A stretch of DNA of 64,000 nt, taken from Nanchangia anserum (GTDB lineage Bacteria > Actinomycetota > Actinomycetes > Actinomycetales > Actinomycetaceae). Below the pieces are notes generated by a model. That model was not told where the DNA came from and did no database searches. It saw only the letters and a program-made list of their open reading frames with translations. Shown one piece after another: positions 52,475 through 62,280 of the stretch. A program made the translations under genes and the position numbers. Positions within the stretch are counted from its first letter, which is position 1; the number at the start of each line of letters is the position of its first letter. The stretch spans positions 186,001 through 250,000 of the forward strand of contig NZ_CP060506.1 in assembly GCF_015240065.1 (NCBI RefSeq). The letters run 5' to 3'.

Positions 52475-53635
52475 ATGCGCCTGCGCACGTCTGTTTTTCA
52501 TCCCCGATACTGCGGCTTGCCCGCTGATGAGCCGGCCACTCCGCCCGGGGCCGAGTGGGGACCTGACATCCTCGGAGATGGTTTTGAGGCTCGTCGTCTG
52601 AGTGTGCCCGGTGGATCCGGGATCGCGACGCTCATTCGCCATCGGCCCGAGGGCGACCCGCAGGCAATCCCCGGTACTCCGCAGGATCGTCGGTGGTGCG
52701 CCCTCTACGTTCACGGGTGGAACGACTACTTCTTCCAGCGCGAACTTGCTCGGCACGTCAGCGCTGGCGGCGGGGCGTTTTACGCCATCGATTTGCATCA
52801 CTACGGGCGGTCTCTCCAACCCGACGACATGCCGGGATGGTGCACGGCGCTGTCGGATTACGCTCCCGATCTCCACGTTGCGCTCAGAGCGATGAGTGAG
52901 GACCATCCCGGGTGCCCGATCATCCTCATTGGCCACTCCACGGGTGGGTTGCTGGCGTCCCTATGGGCCACGCGTAATCCCGGCCGCGTCGCCGGATTAT
53001 GGCTGACCTCGCCATGGCTGGAACTGCAGTGCGGGCCGGGTAAACGTCGTTTGTGGCATCAGGCTTTCCACGTTGCCTCCGTGTTGCGCCAGCGCCTCGT
53101 GTTGCCGCTTGGGACGGATCAGCTCTACGCCACCTCGCTGCGCGGATGGAATACGCTTGATGGGCCGCCCCCGGCGAAATACATTGACGCGGGCTATGGT
53201 ATGGATCCGTCGCTGGCTGGTTTCGACCTCATTGACAAATGGAAGAGCGCCGAGGGAAGTCCGGTCCGGGCGGGCTGGATATACGCCATTACATCGGCTC
53301 ACACCCAACTATCGCGCTCGGCACCATTGGATATTCCGGTCCTCCTGCACGCTTCAACGACAACACACGCGGGTGCCTCGGGAGAGTGGACGAACGACGT
53401 TCTGTGGTCCGACGCCGTTCTCAACGCCGACGTCCTCGTCGCAGCCGGCGCCATGCTGGCTAACGACATCGACATTCGCCGCTATCGGATGCGCCACGAC
53501 CCACTGACGTCGTTTCCTGACGTACGTCAAGCGGTGTGGGCGGATTTCCATGCCTGGACAGCGCGCATTCTGCCCGACGCGGCCCGCGGCCCCTCCGAGC
53601 TGGGTGATACCGCCTGCTACGCGATCTGCCCCTAG
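52475..53635 (+). CDS. Alpha/beta hydrolase (serine lipase/esterase type)
   Basis: The 386-aa product starts at ATG 52475, two bases after the previous stop. YVHGWNDYFFQRELARHVSA supplies the oxyanion region, and LIGHSTGGLLASLWA (about 148-162) holds the nucleophile Ser in GHSTGG. The acid is probably in a strand near residue 290. No signal peptide. The fold is that of monoacylglycerol-lipase-like enzymes; substrate unknown. Confidence 0.8.
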   Translation: MRLRTSVFHPRYCGLPADEPATPPGAEWGPDILGDGFEARRLSVPGGSGIATLIRHRPEGDPQAIPGTPQDRRWCALYVHGWNDYFFQRELARHVSAGGGAFYAIDLHHYGRSLQPDDMPGWCTALSDYAPDLHVALRAMSEDHPGCPIILIGHSTGGLLASLWATRNPGRVAGLWLTSPWLELQCGPGKRRLWHQAFHVASVLRQRLVLPLGTDQLYATSLRGWNTLDGPPPAKYIDAGYGMDPSLAGFDLIDKWKSAEGSPVRAGWIYAITSAHTQLSRSAPLDIPVLLHASTTTHAGASGEWTNDVLWSDAVLNADVLVAAGAMLANDIDIRRYRMRHDPLTSFPDVRQAVWADFHAWTARILPDAARGPSELGDTACYAICP

Positions 53636-53636
53636 C

Positions 53637-53648
53637 GTGCGATCGCAC
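53637..53648. repeat. 12-bp palindrome between convergent genes
   Basis: GTGCGATCGCAC is followed by two more CGCGCAATCGCG-like units in the 34-bp gap between the hydrolase and metX stops. It may help end transcription on both strands. Confidence 0.4.
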
Positions 53649-53669
53649 AATCGCGCAATCGCGACGGCA

Positions 53670-54803
53670 TTAGTCCGACTGTAGGGAAAGAAAATGCGTG
53701 AGGTGGTCGGCGACCTGGTCGCGCTCGATGAGGAACCCGTCATGACCGGCGAGCGAAGCGATCTCGCCGTAGCATGCTCGAGGAATGTGGCGCGCCAACC
53801 AGCGACACGAGTGCGCGGGAAATAACCGGTCGGAATCGACGGCGAGGACCAGCGTGTGCGCCTCAATAAGGTCAAGTGCCGCGGCGACACCGCCGCGCTC
53901 GCGGCCGACGTCGTGGGTGAGCATGGCACGTGTGAGGACGCGGTACGTACCGGCATCGAAGCGCGCCGTCAGCTTGTCACCGTGATAATCCAGGTAGGAC
54001 TGGACGGCCAACCTGCCGCCGCGCAGAGGATCCTCGCTGCCTTGGGCTATCCGTCCAAAGCGCGTGTTGAGTTCCTCGGCACTTCGGTAGGTCGCGTGAG
54101 CGATTTGGCGAGCAAGCCCGAGGCCACGCGTCGGCTGGTCGGGCTTGCCGTAGTAGTCGCCATCGCGGAAGGCGGGATCAAGCTCGAGGGCGTGCAGTTG
54201 GAGGGATGCCCACGCGGCCTGATCCGCAGACGTATCCGGCGACGTCGCAATGAGGACGAGCTGTTCCAGGCGTTCTGGGTAGCCACACGCCCATTCGAGC
54301 GCTCGGTGCCCGCCAGCCGACGGACCGATGACGAGAGCAAACCGGTCGATCCCCAGATAGTCGGCTAGGCGTACCTCGGCACTCACCATGTCGCGCACGC
54401 TCAGTTGGGGGAATCGCGATCCCCACGGTTTGCCGTCCGGTGCTGGCGATGCCGGACCGGTTGAGCCCTGGCATCCTCCAAGCACGTTAGGGGCAACGAC
54501 AAAGAACCGGTTCGTGTCGATGGGAGCACCCGGCCCAACCATCCCCTCCCACCATCCCGACGTCGGATGCGGTCCTGTGGCCTCGCCAATGACGTGGGAG
54601 TCACCGGTGAGGGCGTGGAGGATCAAGACGGCGTTCGATCGTTCGGCATTGAGACGGCCCCACGTCTCATAAGCCAAACGGGTAGCCGGCAACACGCGTC
54701 CGGATTCCGTACGCAGCGGGCCGATGGCAGCGTGGCGCAGGCCGCTTGCCAACGTATTCTCGGTGTCTAACGACGGGGTGGGGGAGGGGTGTGTGAGCAA
54801 CAT
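53670..54803 (-). CDS. metX: MetX, homoserine O-acetyltransferase
   Basis: The 377-aa product starts at ATG 54803. Family features: LAYETWGRLNAERSNAVLIL and HALTGDSHV, NVLGGCQGSTGPAS, and the nucleophile elbow VIGPSAGGHRALEWA (Ser at about 159; most homologues have GGSMGG). Near the end DSDRLFPAHSCRWLAR and GHDGFLIE give the Asp and His of the triad. It makes O-acetylhomoserine for metY, which lies 15 bases upstream in the same operon. Confidence 0.95.
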   Translation of the reverse strand: MLLTHPSPTPSLDTENTLASGLRHAAIGPLRTESGRVLPATRLAYETWGRLNAERSNAVLILHALTGDSHVIGEATGPHPTSGWWEGMVGPGAPIDTNRFFVVAPNVLGGCQGSTGPASPAPDGKPWGSRFPQLSVRDMVSAEVRLADYLGIDRFALVIGPSAGGHRALEWACGYPERLEQLVLIATSPDTSADQAAWASLQLHALELDPAFRDGDYYGKPDQPTRGLGLARQIAHATYRSAEELNTRFGRIAQGSEDPLRGGRLAVQSYLDYHGDKLTARFDAGTYRVLTRAMLTHDVGRERGGVAAALDLIEAHTLVLAVDSDRLFPAHSCRWLARHIPRACYGEIASLAGHDGFLIERDQVADHLTHFLSLQSD

Positions 54804-54818
54804 GTGCGGCCGCCCCTC

Positions 54819-56102
54819 CTAGCTCAGCGTCGCGAAGCCGCGTTCGAGATCGGCGATGAGGTCGTCGACGTGTTCGAGACCGATCGACAGACGGATCGTT
54901 GATGCCGAGATTCCGCAGGCGGCGAGCTCGCGATCCGTGCACTGCGAGTGCGTGGTCGATGCCGGGTGGGCGACGAGTGAACGAACGTCTCCGATATTGG
55001 CGACGTTGTAATACAGCTTGAGCGCATCGACGAATCGGACACAGTCGTCGCGGCTGGCGTCGATATCAAATGCGAGGACGCCGCTCGCGCCGGCGGGGGC
55101 ATACGTGAGCTGCAGCGTGTGGTAGGGCGAGGACTCCAGACCGGGATAGTTCACGGTTGTCACGCGAGGGTGCTCCTCGAGCCACTGGGCGACCGAGCGA
55201 GCGTTGGTGCAATGGCGCTCCATCCGCAACGACAGCGTCTCAAGACCGAGATTGACGAGGAACGCATTGAACGGTGACGGGGCCCATCCAAAGTCGCGTT
55301 GACCTTGTGCGCGCGCCTTGACGAGGAACGCCTGTTCGCCGAGTTCGCCGTAGACCAGGCCGTGGTAGGAGGCGTCCGGCGTCGAGAACTCGCGGAAGCG
55401 CTCGGGATCGGCGGTCCAGTCAAACCGGCCGGCATCGACGACGAGTCCGAGCATCGAGGTCCCGTGTCCACCCAGGTACTTCGTTGCCGAATGGATGACC
55501 AGGTCAGCGCCCCACTCGATAGGACGCGTCAGGTAGGGGGTCGCGACGGTGTTGTCGACGATCAAGGGCACGCCGACGCGATGTGCGGCGTCAGCGATGG
55601 GCCCGATGTCGAGTATGTCGCCACGCGGATTCGGGATGGTCTCACCGAAGAAAGCGACAGTTCGCTCGTCGGCAAGGGCCTCCCACGACGCCGGATCGGC
55701 AGGATCATCCACGAAGCGTGTCTCGATGCCTAGCCGGGGCAGGTTGTTGGTGAGGGCCGCCTTAGAGCCGCCGTAGAGCGACGGGGAGGCGACGATATTG
55801 TCGCCGGCGCGTCCGATCGTGGTGAGCGTGAGGATGAGCGATCCTGCACCGGAGGAGACGGCGAGGGCGCCGATCCCACCCTCGAGATCAGCTACGCGAG
55901 CCTCGACCGCATCGGTCGTGGGGTTGGCCAGACGGGTATAAATCGGACCCGGCTCGGCCAGAGCGAAGCGTTGGGCCGCCTGCTCGGCGGAATCAAACAC
56001 GTAGGCCGAGGTCTGGTACAGCGGGAGAACGGGGGAACCGGTTGTCGGATCGGGAGCAGTTCCGGCGTGAATCTGGCGGGTTTCAAAACGGTGGGAGGAC
56101 AT
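54819..56102 (-). CDS. metY: MetY, O-acetylhomoserine sulfhydrylase
   Basis: Start at ATG 56102 (427 aa), after GGAAAGG. PLP-dependent Cys/Met metabolism fold: FETRQIHAGTAPDPTTGS at the start, YTRLANPTTDAVEARVA, a Ser/Gly-rich SSGAGSLILTL and the lysine loop VIHSATKYLGGHGTSMLG (PLP Lys). The end has GDVRSLVAHPASTTHSQ and RLSIGLEHVDDLI. It uses sulfide to make homocysteine. LuxS-Pfs in this window also returns homocysteine, so the two link in methionine recycling. Confidence 0.95.
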   Translation of the reverse strand: MSSHRFETRQIHAGTAPDPTTGSPVLPLYQTSAYVFDSAEQAAQRFALAEPGPIYTRLANPTTDAVEARVADLEGGIGALAVSSGAGSLILTLTTIGRAGDNIVASPSLYGGSKAALTNNLPRLGIETRFVDDPADPASWEALADERTVAFFGETIPNPRGDILDIGPIADAAHRVGVPLIVDNTVATPYLTRPIEWGADLVIHSATKYLGGHGTSMLGLVVDAGRFDWTADPERFREFSTPDASYHGLVYGELGEQAFLVKARAQGQRDFGWAPSPFNAFLVNLGLETLSLRMERHCTNARSVAQWLEEHPRVTTVNYPGLESSPYHTLQLTYAPAGASGVLAFDIDASRDDCVRFVDALKLYYNVANIGDVRSLVAHPASTTHSQCTDRELAACGISASTIRLSIGLEHVDDLIADLERGFATLS

Positions 56103-56472
56103 ATCAGGAACCTTTCCATGGTGAGCCGTGAGGTCCCGGATACGCGAAAGCCGCGCAGGCATCGGTCCCGAGACCGTCTTCTGCACGGCAATGACGAATG
56201 GAGCGGCGTGGGCCGCGGCTGGTGCTGACCGTGCGGGTCAGCGAGGCATTCGACGTGTCATGTCGCTAGTGTGCGTTGCCGATGCCTCGACGACCCAACG
56301 TGTCTCAACATGTGGACCGTGTGTGTGACGTCCACACCGAAAGACCGCGAAAAAGGCGAAATGACACTGATGTGGTTCTTGTGAATGTTGTTGCGACTGT
56401 GACTCATGTGCTGTAGCGTGAGGGCGTTCTCACTGTGAAGGGGTGGGACACAATCATTCAGGAGGAAGTGGC
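56103..56472. promoter_or_regulatory. Divergent control region between metY and the NlpC/P60 gene
   Basis: These 370 bases hold no gene I can support. On the minus strand, about 125 bases before metY, GCTGACC and GGTCAGC form a short hairpin (about 56223-56241). The leader is long enough for attenuation, but I do not see a SAM riboswitch core. An AT-richer segment (56380-56430) precedes the NlpC/P60 gene; no convincing promoter boxes were assigned. Confidence 0.35.
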
Positions 56473-57852
56473 ATGGTTCCACGCAAACGCCCGAGTGGTC
56501 GCACGAGAACCGCTCCCGTGATTGCGCTGGCTGCGATGTGTGCCATCACGACATCGACAGCTGTAATCCCGGCTTATGCGGACTCTTATGATGATCGGGT
56601 CGCGAGCGCGCAGGCCGACGAGAAGGCGGCCGCAGACTCGGTTGCGGGTATCGAGTCGCAGCTTGCTGAAGTTGAAAAGCAGGCACAGGCTGCCCGCGAT
56701 GACGCCGAAGTCGCCGAGAACAACTACAACGCGGCGATGTCCAACCTCACGGTTGCCCAGCAGGATGTCGCGAACGCTGATGCCGCCCTTGCGGCAGCGA
56801 ACGTGCGTGTGGAAGAGGCACGTTCCAAACTGCGTTACCTCGTTCAGACGGTCTACACCACCGGCGGTGGGTCCCTATCGGGCATCGCGCCTTACCTGAC
56901 CGAAGACGGTATGGACGCCGTCGAGGTGCGTAAGATCGCGGTCGACGTTCTTGGTGAGCGAGCCAGTGGGGAGCTTCGCGAGTTCGAGGCAGCCCAGACC
57001 GCGGCCGATCAGAAGGCCAAGGCGGCGAAAGCCGCGCTGCAGCGTCAGCAGGACTATGCGGCCCGAGCGAAGCAGGCTAAGGACCGTGCCGACACCGTTG
57101 CGAAGTCGATCAACGATACCCTCGGTCAGCTCGATACCCGGCGCGAAGAGCTGGTCGCCGAACTGGCGCAGGCGCGCGGGGTGACACTGGAGGCCGAGCA
57201 AGATCGCCAGGCCGAGCTCGATCGCCAAGCGGCGGAGCGCCAGGCAGCGGCGGAGCAGGCCGCGTTGGAGGAAGCTGAGCGCGAAGCGCAGCAGGCCCAG
57301 CAGGCTGAACAAGCTCAACAGGCCGAGCAGGAGGAGCAGGAGGCTTCGGCGCCCACTCAGACTCCGACGCAAACGCCGACGGCGACGGTGGCGCCCAAGC
57401 CGACCCAGCAGGCCCCGGCGCCAGCTCCGAAGCCGACGGCCACGAAGGCACCGGTTGCGACCACCAAGCCGCAGCCCGCTCCGAGCAAGGCCCCGGCCGT
57501 AACCTCGACGACAAACCCCGGCGCTGCCGTGGTTGCCTATGCGAAGCAATTCATCGGGAAGCCCTACGTGTGGGGTGGTGCTTCTACCTCAGGCTTCGAT
57601 TGCTCCGGACTCGTCCAGTACTCATACCGCGGTGCCCTTGGCATCAATCTCCCGCGCGTCTCGTGGGCCCAGGGCGCAACCGGCTATCAGGTGAGCAAGG
57701 CAAACGCCCGTGCCGGTGACCTCGTCTACTACGGCGGCCACGTCGGCATTTACATCGGCAACGGCCAAATGATTCACGCCCCCAAACCGGGTGATTACGT
57801 GAAGATCGCGCCGGTGTACGGAAGCCCGACGTACCGACGCCTCGTTGGTTAG
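56473..57852 (+). CDS. Secreted NlpC/P60 peptidoglycan hydrolase with coiled coil
   Basis: Start at ATG 56473 (459 aa), preceded by AGGAGGAA. A signal peptide (about 1-36, ending IPAYA-DS) is followed by a long coiled coil (about 38-290, Ala/Gln/Glu-rich), a Pro/Thr/Lys spacer (about 295-345) and the NlpC/P60 domain (about 348-459). The catalytic Cys is in GFDCSGLVQYSY; His residues are in GGHVGIYIGNG and MIHAP. Homologues such as RipA/RipC or Cgl1735-like proteins cut the peptide stem during cell separation, and the coiled coil usually holds the enzyme inactive. Confidence 0.9.
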   Translation: MVPRKRPSGRTRTAPVIALAAMCAITTSTAVIPAYADSYDDRVASAQADEKAAADSVAGIESQLAEVEKQAQAARDDAEVAENNYNAAMSNLTVAQQDVANADAALAAANVRVEEARSKLRYLVQTVYTTGGGSLSGIAPYLTEDGMDAVEVRKIAVDVLGERASGELREFEAAQTAADQKAKAAKAALQRQQDYAARAKQAKDRADTVAKSINDTLGQLDTRREELVAELAQARGVTLEAEQDRQAELDRQAAERQAAAEQAALEEAEREAQQAQQAEQAQQAEQEEQEASAPTQTPTQTPTATVAPKPTQQAPAPAPKPTATKAPVATTKPQPAPSKAPAVTSTTNPGAAVVAYAKQFIGKPYVWGGASTSGFDCSGLVQYSYRGALGINLPRVSWAQGATGYQVSKANARAGDLVYYGGHVGIYIGNGQMIHAPKPGDYVKIAPVYGSPTYRRLVG

Positions 57853-57868
57853 TTTCCGCTGCGCATGC

Positions 57869-57898
57869 TGCGGCCCGAACCTCAAGGTTCGGGCCGCA
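57869..57898. terminator. Terminator between the NlpC/P60 and TPM genes
   Basis: TGCGGCCCGAACCT and AGGTTCGGGCCGCA form a perfect 14-bp stem with a 2-nt centre, followed by CTTGT. It can act for both convergent genes. Confidence 0.85.
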
Positions 57899-57914
57899 CT
57901 TGTATAGCGATGGG

Positions 57915-59930
57915 TTAGAAGCGGCCGCCGCCGAAGCCCCCCGAGAAACCGCCCGAGAAGCCACCGCCGCCTCCGAAACTTCCCCCGCCAAAGCCGCCGG
58001 TCTGGCCGCCCCACGACGAGGAATGACCGCCACCGCCACCGAACAGGAGACCGCCAAGGATCAGTGATCCCACGTCAATCCCGGTGCCGCCGCGACCATG
58101 ATGCGAGTCCCACGAGAACGAATCAGCGCCAAAGTCGTCGTCGCGTCCGCGCGCGACATCTTGTTCGGCGATTGCTTGAGCCTGGGATGCCAAAGCGTCG
58201 GCCTCATGGAGCGTCTGTTCGGCAGTCTTCGGATCCGTTGCCACGAGATCACGCGCCTGATCGAGGAGTTTGTGAGCGTGGTTAGCTCGTTCGCGTGCCA
58301 CCGCGCCGACTGCGCCGCGATGAGCAGAAATATAGGCCTCAGCTTCGCTGACACGACGCTCGACCTGCCCCATGCGCGAGCGCACCGCACCTTGTGCTTT
58401 CGCCGTTGTCGCCTCGGCTTCACGCAGGGGATCGAGAACCTCGTCAAGCGCCGCATTTGCGTCGATCATCCGCTCCATCGCCGCTAGCGGATCCCCCTGC
58501 CCTTCGCGCGCAGCGTTAGCAGTAGCAATTGCCTCGTGGGCTTCGGCAACGAGTGGACGCACGGCCTCCGAGTCCTTTGCCAGTCGAGCGGCGTCATCAA
58601 GATCGGAACCGAGTGCAGAAATTTCGCGCAGAAGCGCCTTGTTCACGTCGCCGAGAGTCGCCCGCGCCTCCATCACCTGACGAATCTGGTTATCAGCCTG
58701 TGTGATGGCTCGCTGGGTCAGTGTGAGCTGGGCGATTGCCGCGTCGCGGTCACCGGCGGCCCACGCCTGCTTGCCGCTGGCGAGGGTGTGTTCGGCTGAC
58801 GTCAACAATCGATCAGCTTGATCGGGATTGTCATCAAGAGAAGTGAAAGATGTGTGGGGGAAATCGTGGTGGAGGCGCTGAAGTTCCTCGCTCATCATCT
58901 CTTGTGATCGCCGCGCGTCCATGATGAGGCGTTCGGCCGCTGCGAGGTCGTCGCCGGCGCGTTCCTGGATCTTGCGTGCCTGAGCGAATGCCTGTGATTG
59001 GCGGGTAATCACGGCACCGGCAGCATTTGCCTCATCGATAGCCGTCCGCAGGAAACGATCGCGTTGGGCACCGTTCCCCGTTTGCTGGGCGTCACGCAGC
59101 AACTGCCAGGCCTTGTCACGATGCGTCTCCGCATCGCGCAGCGCCTGTTCGAAGGGCCCGACCTTTGCTTCTCCGAGTTCGGCAGAGGCGAAATCGAGAT
59201 CTTCACGAGCTTGGCGAACGTGGTCGTCAACCTCGACGATCACGCGGGTAGCCTCGTCGATCGTCGCGGGCGCGGTTGTTGCGGTTTGCATCGCTGGCGA
59301 TGAGGCTGCGCGATGCGCACGACGGTTCTTCCGCAGAGCGATGTAGGCCCCCGCGCCAGCAATGACGAGCAGTCCTAGCGCCCCGATAAGAACAAAGCTG
59401 TGCCCGCCACTCTCGGAGTCACTATCGCCACCGCCGCGGGTGCCTCCGTCCCCGCGCGACGTCTCCAGTGCTTTCAGTTCGCGTGCCGCGGCAACAGTCG
59501 CTCCCGACCATTTGTTATCAGAGAGTTCGCCACGCGCCGCATCGGCTATCTGGTGGCGCTCGGAGGAGCCAAGTTCGACCGCGCTCCCGGCACACAGATC
59601 GAAGTCGCGGTCATCGGTGGCGACAACGAGCAGGACAGCACGGGTATCGAGGCGCGAGCGTTGCGCTGTCTCGACACACCACCGCGTCCGATCGAGCCCG
59701 TCAAAGGAATTGACGTAGACCGCATACAGCTCGGTGCCGTCGGTCGCCGCTTGCGCCTGCGCAATATCGTTACTGCTCAGACGCCCCGAGTGGTCAACAA
59801 CGCGTTGGCCACCTGAATCGACTGGCGACTCGGCGACAGCAGGAGTCACGGCACACCAGGCGAGGCCGGCGATAGCTCCCGCGGTGCCGAGTCGGGCGAG
59901 AAAACGCGAGGAAGGTGTGGGCGAGTTCAT
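57915..59930 (-). CDS. TPM-domain membrane protein with glycine-rich C-terminus
   Basis: Read from ATG 59930 (671 aa); GGAGGA lies unusually close to the start. A signal peptide (about 1-35) is followed by a TPM domain (about 42-155; RVVDHSGRLSSNDIAQAQAA, CVETAQRSRLDTRAVLLVVA). A membrane helix (FVLIGALGLLVIAGAGAYIA, about 182-201) comes next, then a long cytoplasmic helical region (about 225-610) and a Gly/Ser/Phe-rich end (GGFGGGSFGGGGGFSGGFSG). TPM proteins are linked to photosystem repair in plants and have unclear roles in bacteria. The glycine-rich tail is typical of this family. Confidence 0.8.
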   Translation of the reverse strand: MNSPTPSSRFLARLGTAGAIAGLAWCAVTPAVAESPVDSGGQRVVDHSGRLSSNDIAQAQAATDGTELYAVYVNSFDGLDRTRWCVETAQRSRLDTRAVLLVVATDDRDFDLCAGSAVELGSSERHQIADAARGELSDNKWSGATVAAARELKALETSRGDGGTRGGGDSDSESGGHSFVLIGALGLLVIAGAGAYIALRKNRRAHRAASSPAMQTATTAPATIDEATRVIVEVDDHVRQAREDLDFASAELGEAKVGPFEQALRDAETHRDKAWQLLRDAQQTGNGAQRDRFLRTAIDEANAAGAVITRQSQAFAQARKIQERAGDDLAAAERLIMDARRSQEMMSEELQRLHHDFPHTSFTSLDDNPDQADRLLTSAEHTLASGKQAWAAGDRDAAIAQLTLTQRAITQADNQIRQVMEARATLGDVNKALLREISALGSDLDDAARLAKDSEAVRPLVAEAHEAIATANAAREGQGDPLAAMERMIDANAALDEVLDPLREAEATTAKAQGAVRSRMGQVERRVSEAEAYISAHRGAVGAVARERANHAHKLLDQARDLVATDPKTAEQTLHEADALASQAQAIAEQDVARGRDDDFGADSFSWDSHHGRGGTGIDVGSLILGGLLFGGGGGHSSSWGGQTGGFGGGSFGGGGGFSGGFSGGFGGGRF

Positions 59931-59979
59931 TCCTCCATTGTGCCAGCGACACTTCTCGATACGGAGGTAACGCTCGCGG

Positions 59980-61492
59980 TTATGCGAAAAACTCGGCGAG
60001 TCGACGGTAATCCACTTTTCCGCTCGCCGTGAGAGGCAATGACTCGACGTAGTGCAGGTGCCGCGGCAATTTCCAGCCGGCCACGTGTGGGCGAAGCAGG
60101 CGGCGCACCTCATCAAGCGGCAGAGCCTGTGTCCCGGGAACGCATACGGCAGCGATCGCTTGTCCCCAGTAATCATCGGGGACGCCGATGACGGCGGCTT
60201 CGAGCATTCCGGCGACGTCGATAAGCGCCGTTTCCACCTGCGACGGGGCGAGTAGTTCCCCGCCGGTGGGAATCATGCGGCTGGCCCGACCGGTGATCGT
60301 CAGATATCCCTGTTCGTCCCAGAAGCCCAGGTCGCCGCTATCGAAGAGATCGGTGCCGGCAATGTGGTGCCAGCTCGGGGGCTGAAGACCCCCGTCGTGC
60401 CGGTACCCGCTGAAGCTCCCTGGCCCACCGATCCACACATGTCCGATTTGCCCGGCAGTCGTGATCGGGCGTGCGTCGTCATCGCAGACGGCTATGTCAA
60501 CGTAGGGCAGAGGAGTGCCGACGCTCCCGTCACGTCCGGGCGCTGTTTCGGGGCTTAGACATGCTCCCGCGCCCCCGGCCTCGGTCAGGCCCCACACGTG
60601 TATCGGCTCCAGCCCACGCCGTCGCAGGGACCGCGCCAGAGAAGCCGGTAACGCATCACCGCCGACGAGTGGGCGACGCCACGATGACAGATCCGCGTGC
60701 GGCCACTGTGGGCAGGCGCGTAGTGCCCGCCACCATCGTCGGAACGCACACGACGAATCCCATGCTCACGCGAAAACGCTCGATGGTGTCGAGGACTTGG
60801 CGTGGCTCGAAACGGGGGAGAATGACGACGGTGCCGCCACCGGCGAGGACGTCAAGCGTCGTGCCGTTGAGTCCACCGATGTGCGATAGCGGCGCGCATA
60901 CAAGTTCGGTTTCACTCGCGGGCGCGTAGCCGAATCCTGAGCGGAAGGCGAGGGCTGACCACCATAAGGCACCTGCTGAGAGGCACACGCCCTTGGGGTC
61001 GCCGGAGGATCCGGACGTAAACACCATGGCGACGATCGCCTCGCTCAGGCGTGCGGGTTGGGTGTCAATGGGGGCAACGGCGCTGATCGCGGCGAAGAAC
61101 TCCCCTGGCGACACAACGTCGGCCAACTCCTGGCGGGTCCCCACGTACACGCGAGCCTCCGCGATGGCGGTGAGCATGCGTAATTCAGCCGGTGCCGCGG
61201 TGACAGGCATTGGGACGAAGACAGCCCCGATCCACTGGCATGCGAGCGCAAGGATGAGGTGTGCGGGATCATTGGGGGCACAGCAGACGACGTGATCGCC
61301 CTCTCCAACACCGTGATTCCTCAGCCACGATGCGGCGCGGGCGACTAGGTCGGCAACCTCTCGCACCGTCCACCGGCGCGTATACCCGGGTGCGGCGTGG
61401 ATCAGCGAGACCGCATTCGGTCGTCGGTGCGCCGAGTTGAGGAGCTGGCGGGCGTTGGAATAATCCGCACGCGCGTGCGCCGGCAGCGTCAT
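59980..61492 (-). pseudogene. AMP-dependent acyl-CoA ligase (MenE-like), frameshifted
   Basis: The first frame (from ATG 61492) contains VFTSGSSGDPKGVCLSAGAL, the P-loop-like AMP-binding motif, and PLSHIGGLNGTTLDVLAGGG. After FVVCVPTMVA (about 60736) one extra G puts the chain out of frame. With that G removed the other frame continues LRACPQWPHADLSSWRRPLV and GGDALPASLARSL to HVWGLTEAGG and the C-terminal SGDLGFWDEQGYLTITGR and ASGKVDYRRL, which supplies the catalytic Lys. The short total length (about 500 aa) fits o-succinylbenzoate-CoA ligase, but no other men genes are visible. ATG 61492 overlaps the stop of the RCK gene. Confidence 0.75.
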
Positions 61493-62172
61493 CCGCGTCG
61501 GGTCTTGTTGGCTCGCGTGGCGAACTGCTCGAGGAGTTCGGTATCACCGGACACGATCAGCAGGGAGTCGGGGTCGATGCGTGTATCGGCTTTGGCGTAC
61601 TCGAACGGGTGGCCGGGGGAGAGAACCCCGATGACCTGGATGCCATAGCGGGCCGGCAGATCGAGTTCGCCCAACGTAAATCCGTGGGTCTCCTTGGGCG
61701 GGCGCATCTTGACCACCGAGAACCCGCGACGGTCCATCTCGATGTAGTCGAGCATTTGTCCCCCAACGAGGTGAGCCGTTCTCTGGCCCGCGTCGTATTC
61801 CGGGTAGACGACGTGATGGGCCCCAATGCGCTTGAGGATTCGCCCGTGTTCGCGCGATGTGGCCTTCGCCCAGATCTGCGGCAGCCCAAGATCAACAAGA
61901 TTCGCCGTCACCAGCACCGAGGCCTCCAGTGAGGAGCCGATGCCGACTACCGCGGTGTCGAAGTCACTTGCCCCCAGCTGCTCGAGAGCAGCCATCTGGG
62001 TGGCATCTGCTTGGATCAGGGGAATACGTCCCTGCCACTGGTTGACCTTGCGGGAAGAATTCTCGACGACGAGGACCTCGCGATCCATCTTTTCCAGCGT
62101 CACGGCGACTGCGGAGCCAAAACGACCAAGCCCCACGACGAGAATGCCGTTTGGACTATTCTTTTTCGCCAT
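61489..62172 (-). CDS. RCK-domain potassium uptake regulator (KtrA/TrkA type)
   Basis: The 227-aa product starts at ATG 62172. The Rossmann-like RCK_N domain (about 8-130) has ILVVGLGRFGSAVAVTLEKM, the NAD or ATP binding GxGxxG, and acidic VVENSS; the RCK_C domain (about 140-220) ends IDPDSLLIVSGD. It gates a membrane K+ channel (KtrB/TrkH type), which is not in the window. Overlap with the AMP-ligase gene is four bases. Confidence 0.9.
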   Translation of the reverse strand: MAKKNSPNGILVVGLGRFGSAVAVTLEKMDREVLVVENSSRKVNQWQGRIPLIQADATQMAALEQLGASDFDTAVVGIGSSLEASVLVTANLVDLGLPQIWAKATSREHGRILKRIGAHHVVYPEYDAGQRTAHLVGGQMLDYIEMDRRGFSVVKMRPPKETHGFTLGELDLPARYGIQVIGVLSPGHPFEYAKADTRIDPDSLLIVSGDTELLEQFATRANKTRRG

Positions 62173-62280
62173 ATTTCCTCCGTTACCAGGTCGTAGGTCT
62201 CCAGCCTACTCGGGCTGGTGACGTTGAGACGCCTCCGTGGGGGCCGCTTACCGCTATGCGCTGGCTACTAGCCTAGGGAC

